From Pedobacter panaciterrae (GTDB lineage Bacteria; Bacteroidota; Bacteroidia; Sphingobacteriales; Sphingobacteriaceae), in the NCBI RefSeq assembly GCF_001636695.1, contig NZ_LGEL01000041.1:1-46374 (forward strand): a stretch of 46,374 nucleotides of DNA. The letters run 5' to 3'. Below are positions 46,227 through 46,374 of this stretch, piece by piece (within the stretch, counting starts at the first letter, position 1; each line of letters starts with the position of its first letter). A program made the position numbers and the translations under genes. The notes beneath the pieces were generated by a model. That model had not been told where the DNA came from. It searched no databases and worked only from the letters and a program-made list of their open reading frames with translations.

Positions 46227-46374
46227 AAGGAAAAAAGTGCTATAGAAATAGCTGCATACATTGAAAAAATATATCAAAGCAATGGGATAGCAAAAATAAT
46301 AGCACTCCTCGAATGTTTAATGGCAATTGTAAATATTCCTCAGATTACCTTGTTATCTTCTATAGGTTTTAAAT
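46215..46374 (+). pseudogene. AraC regulator, middle (linker) fragment on the opposite strand
   Basis: The plus-strand frame from 46215 reads GILIKEKSAIEIAAY, then IEKIYQSNGIAKIIALLECL, then MAIVNIPQITLLSSIGFK, and is open to the window end. This is the helical linker between the cupin and DNA-binding domains of Bacteroidota AraC regulators (compare the usual RGIxIxGKT... LLxLLEILxxLA... LLSSxGF pattern). It has no N-terminal domain or start codon. It abuts, back-to-back, the C-terminal AraC fragment on the minus strand, sharing GGAATTCTG at 46215-46223. An inverted segment of one gene explains both. Confidence 0.72.

Noticed and set aside
46227-46277. Extension of the minus-strand AraC fragment to the ATG at 46277
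   Set aside because: The added residues have no similarity to AraC proteins, while the opposite strand here encodes a good AraC linker.

Overview
The window is AT-rich DNA from a member of the Bacteroidota, most likely Sphingobacteriaceae (Pedobacter-like). The evidence is a SusC/SusD pair, many Bacteroidota-type -7 boxes (TAnnTTTG) just upstream of start codons, a DUF5686 outer-membrane protein, RagB/SusD-type lipoprotein signals and a PhoH-PIN ATPase. The species assignment is inference. No CRISPR array, tRNA or insertion sequence was seen.

Layout. 1-105: the 3' end of a 5S rRNA gene and its terminator. 256-8481: ordinary single genes (a beta-barrel protein, PIN-PhoH ATPase, M1 aminopeptidase, RhtA-like exporter, DUF763 protein, small lipoprotein, TruC-like pseudouridine synthase, Nudix hydrolase). 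A candidate small RNA with its own promoter and terminator lies between rhtA and the DUF763 gene (about 5523-5600, minus strand). 8580-17177: a seven-gene efflux unit made of a periplasmic adaptor, a TolC-like channel, an ABC ATPase, two MacB-type permeases and an NtrC/NtrB-type two-component pair that probably controls it. A CDF metal transporter converges on its end.

18275-28351: a DUF5686 protein, a cupin plus beta-barrel pair, an orphan ABC ATPase with a 101-residue membrane protein, a GNAT-nitrilase fusion, a GH18 chitinase, and an AraC regulator followed by an aldo/keto reductase. Two 10-bp direct repeats with a 21-bp period sit between the last two and look like an AraC operator. 28371-38306: a LytS-type sensor kinase, a zinc metalloprotease, SusC, SusD and a LytTR response regulator. 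I read this as one protein or peptide capture locus whose two-component system is split to its two ends; its middle is visibly richer in GC than its surroundings.

38296-46374: a secreted Gfo/Idh/MocA oxidoreductase, a metallophosphoesterase fused to a PQQ-type propeller, a duplicated lipocalin-like secreted protein, a PAP2 phosphatase, an AraC regulator divergent from an NTF2-like protein, an SMP-30 family protein and a small unknown protein. At the right edge the C-terminal DNA-binding part of an AraC regulator lies on the minus strand. It is joined back-to-back, at a GGAATTCTG sequence, to the middle part of an AraC regulator on the plus strand. This is what an inversion inside one araC-type gene would produce, and it is the most unusual object in the window.
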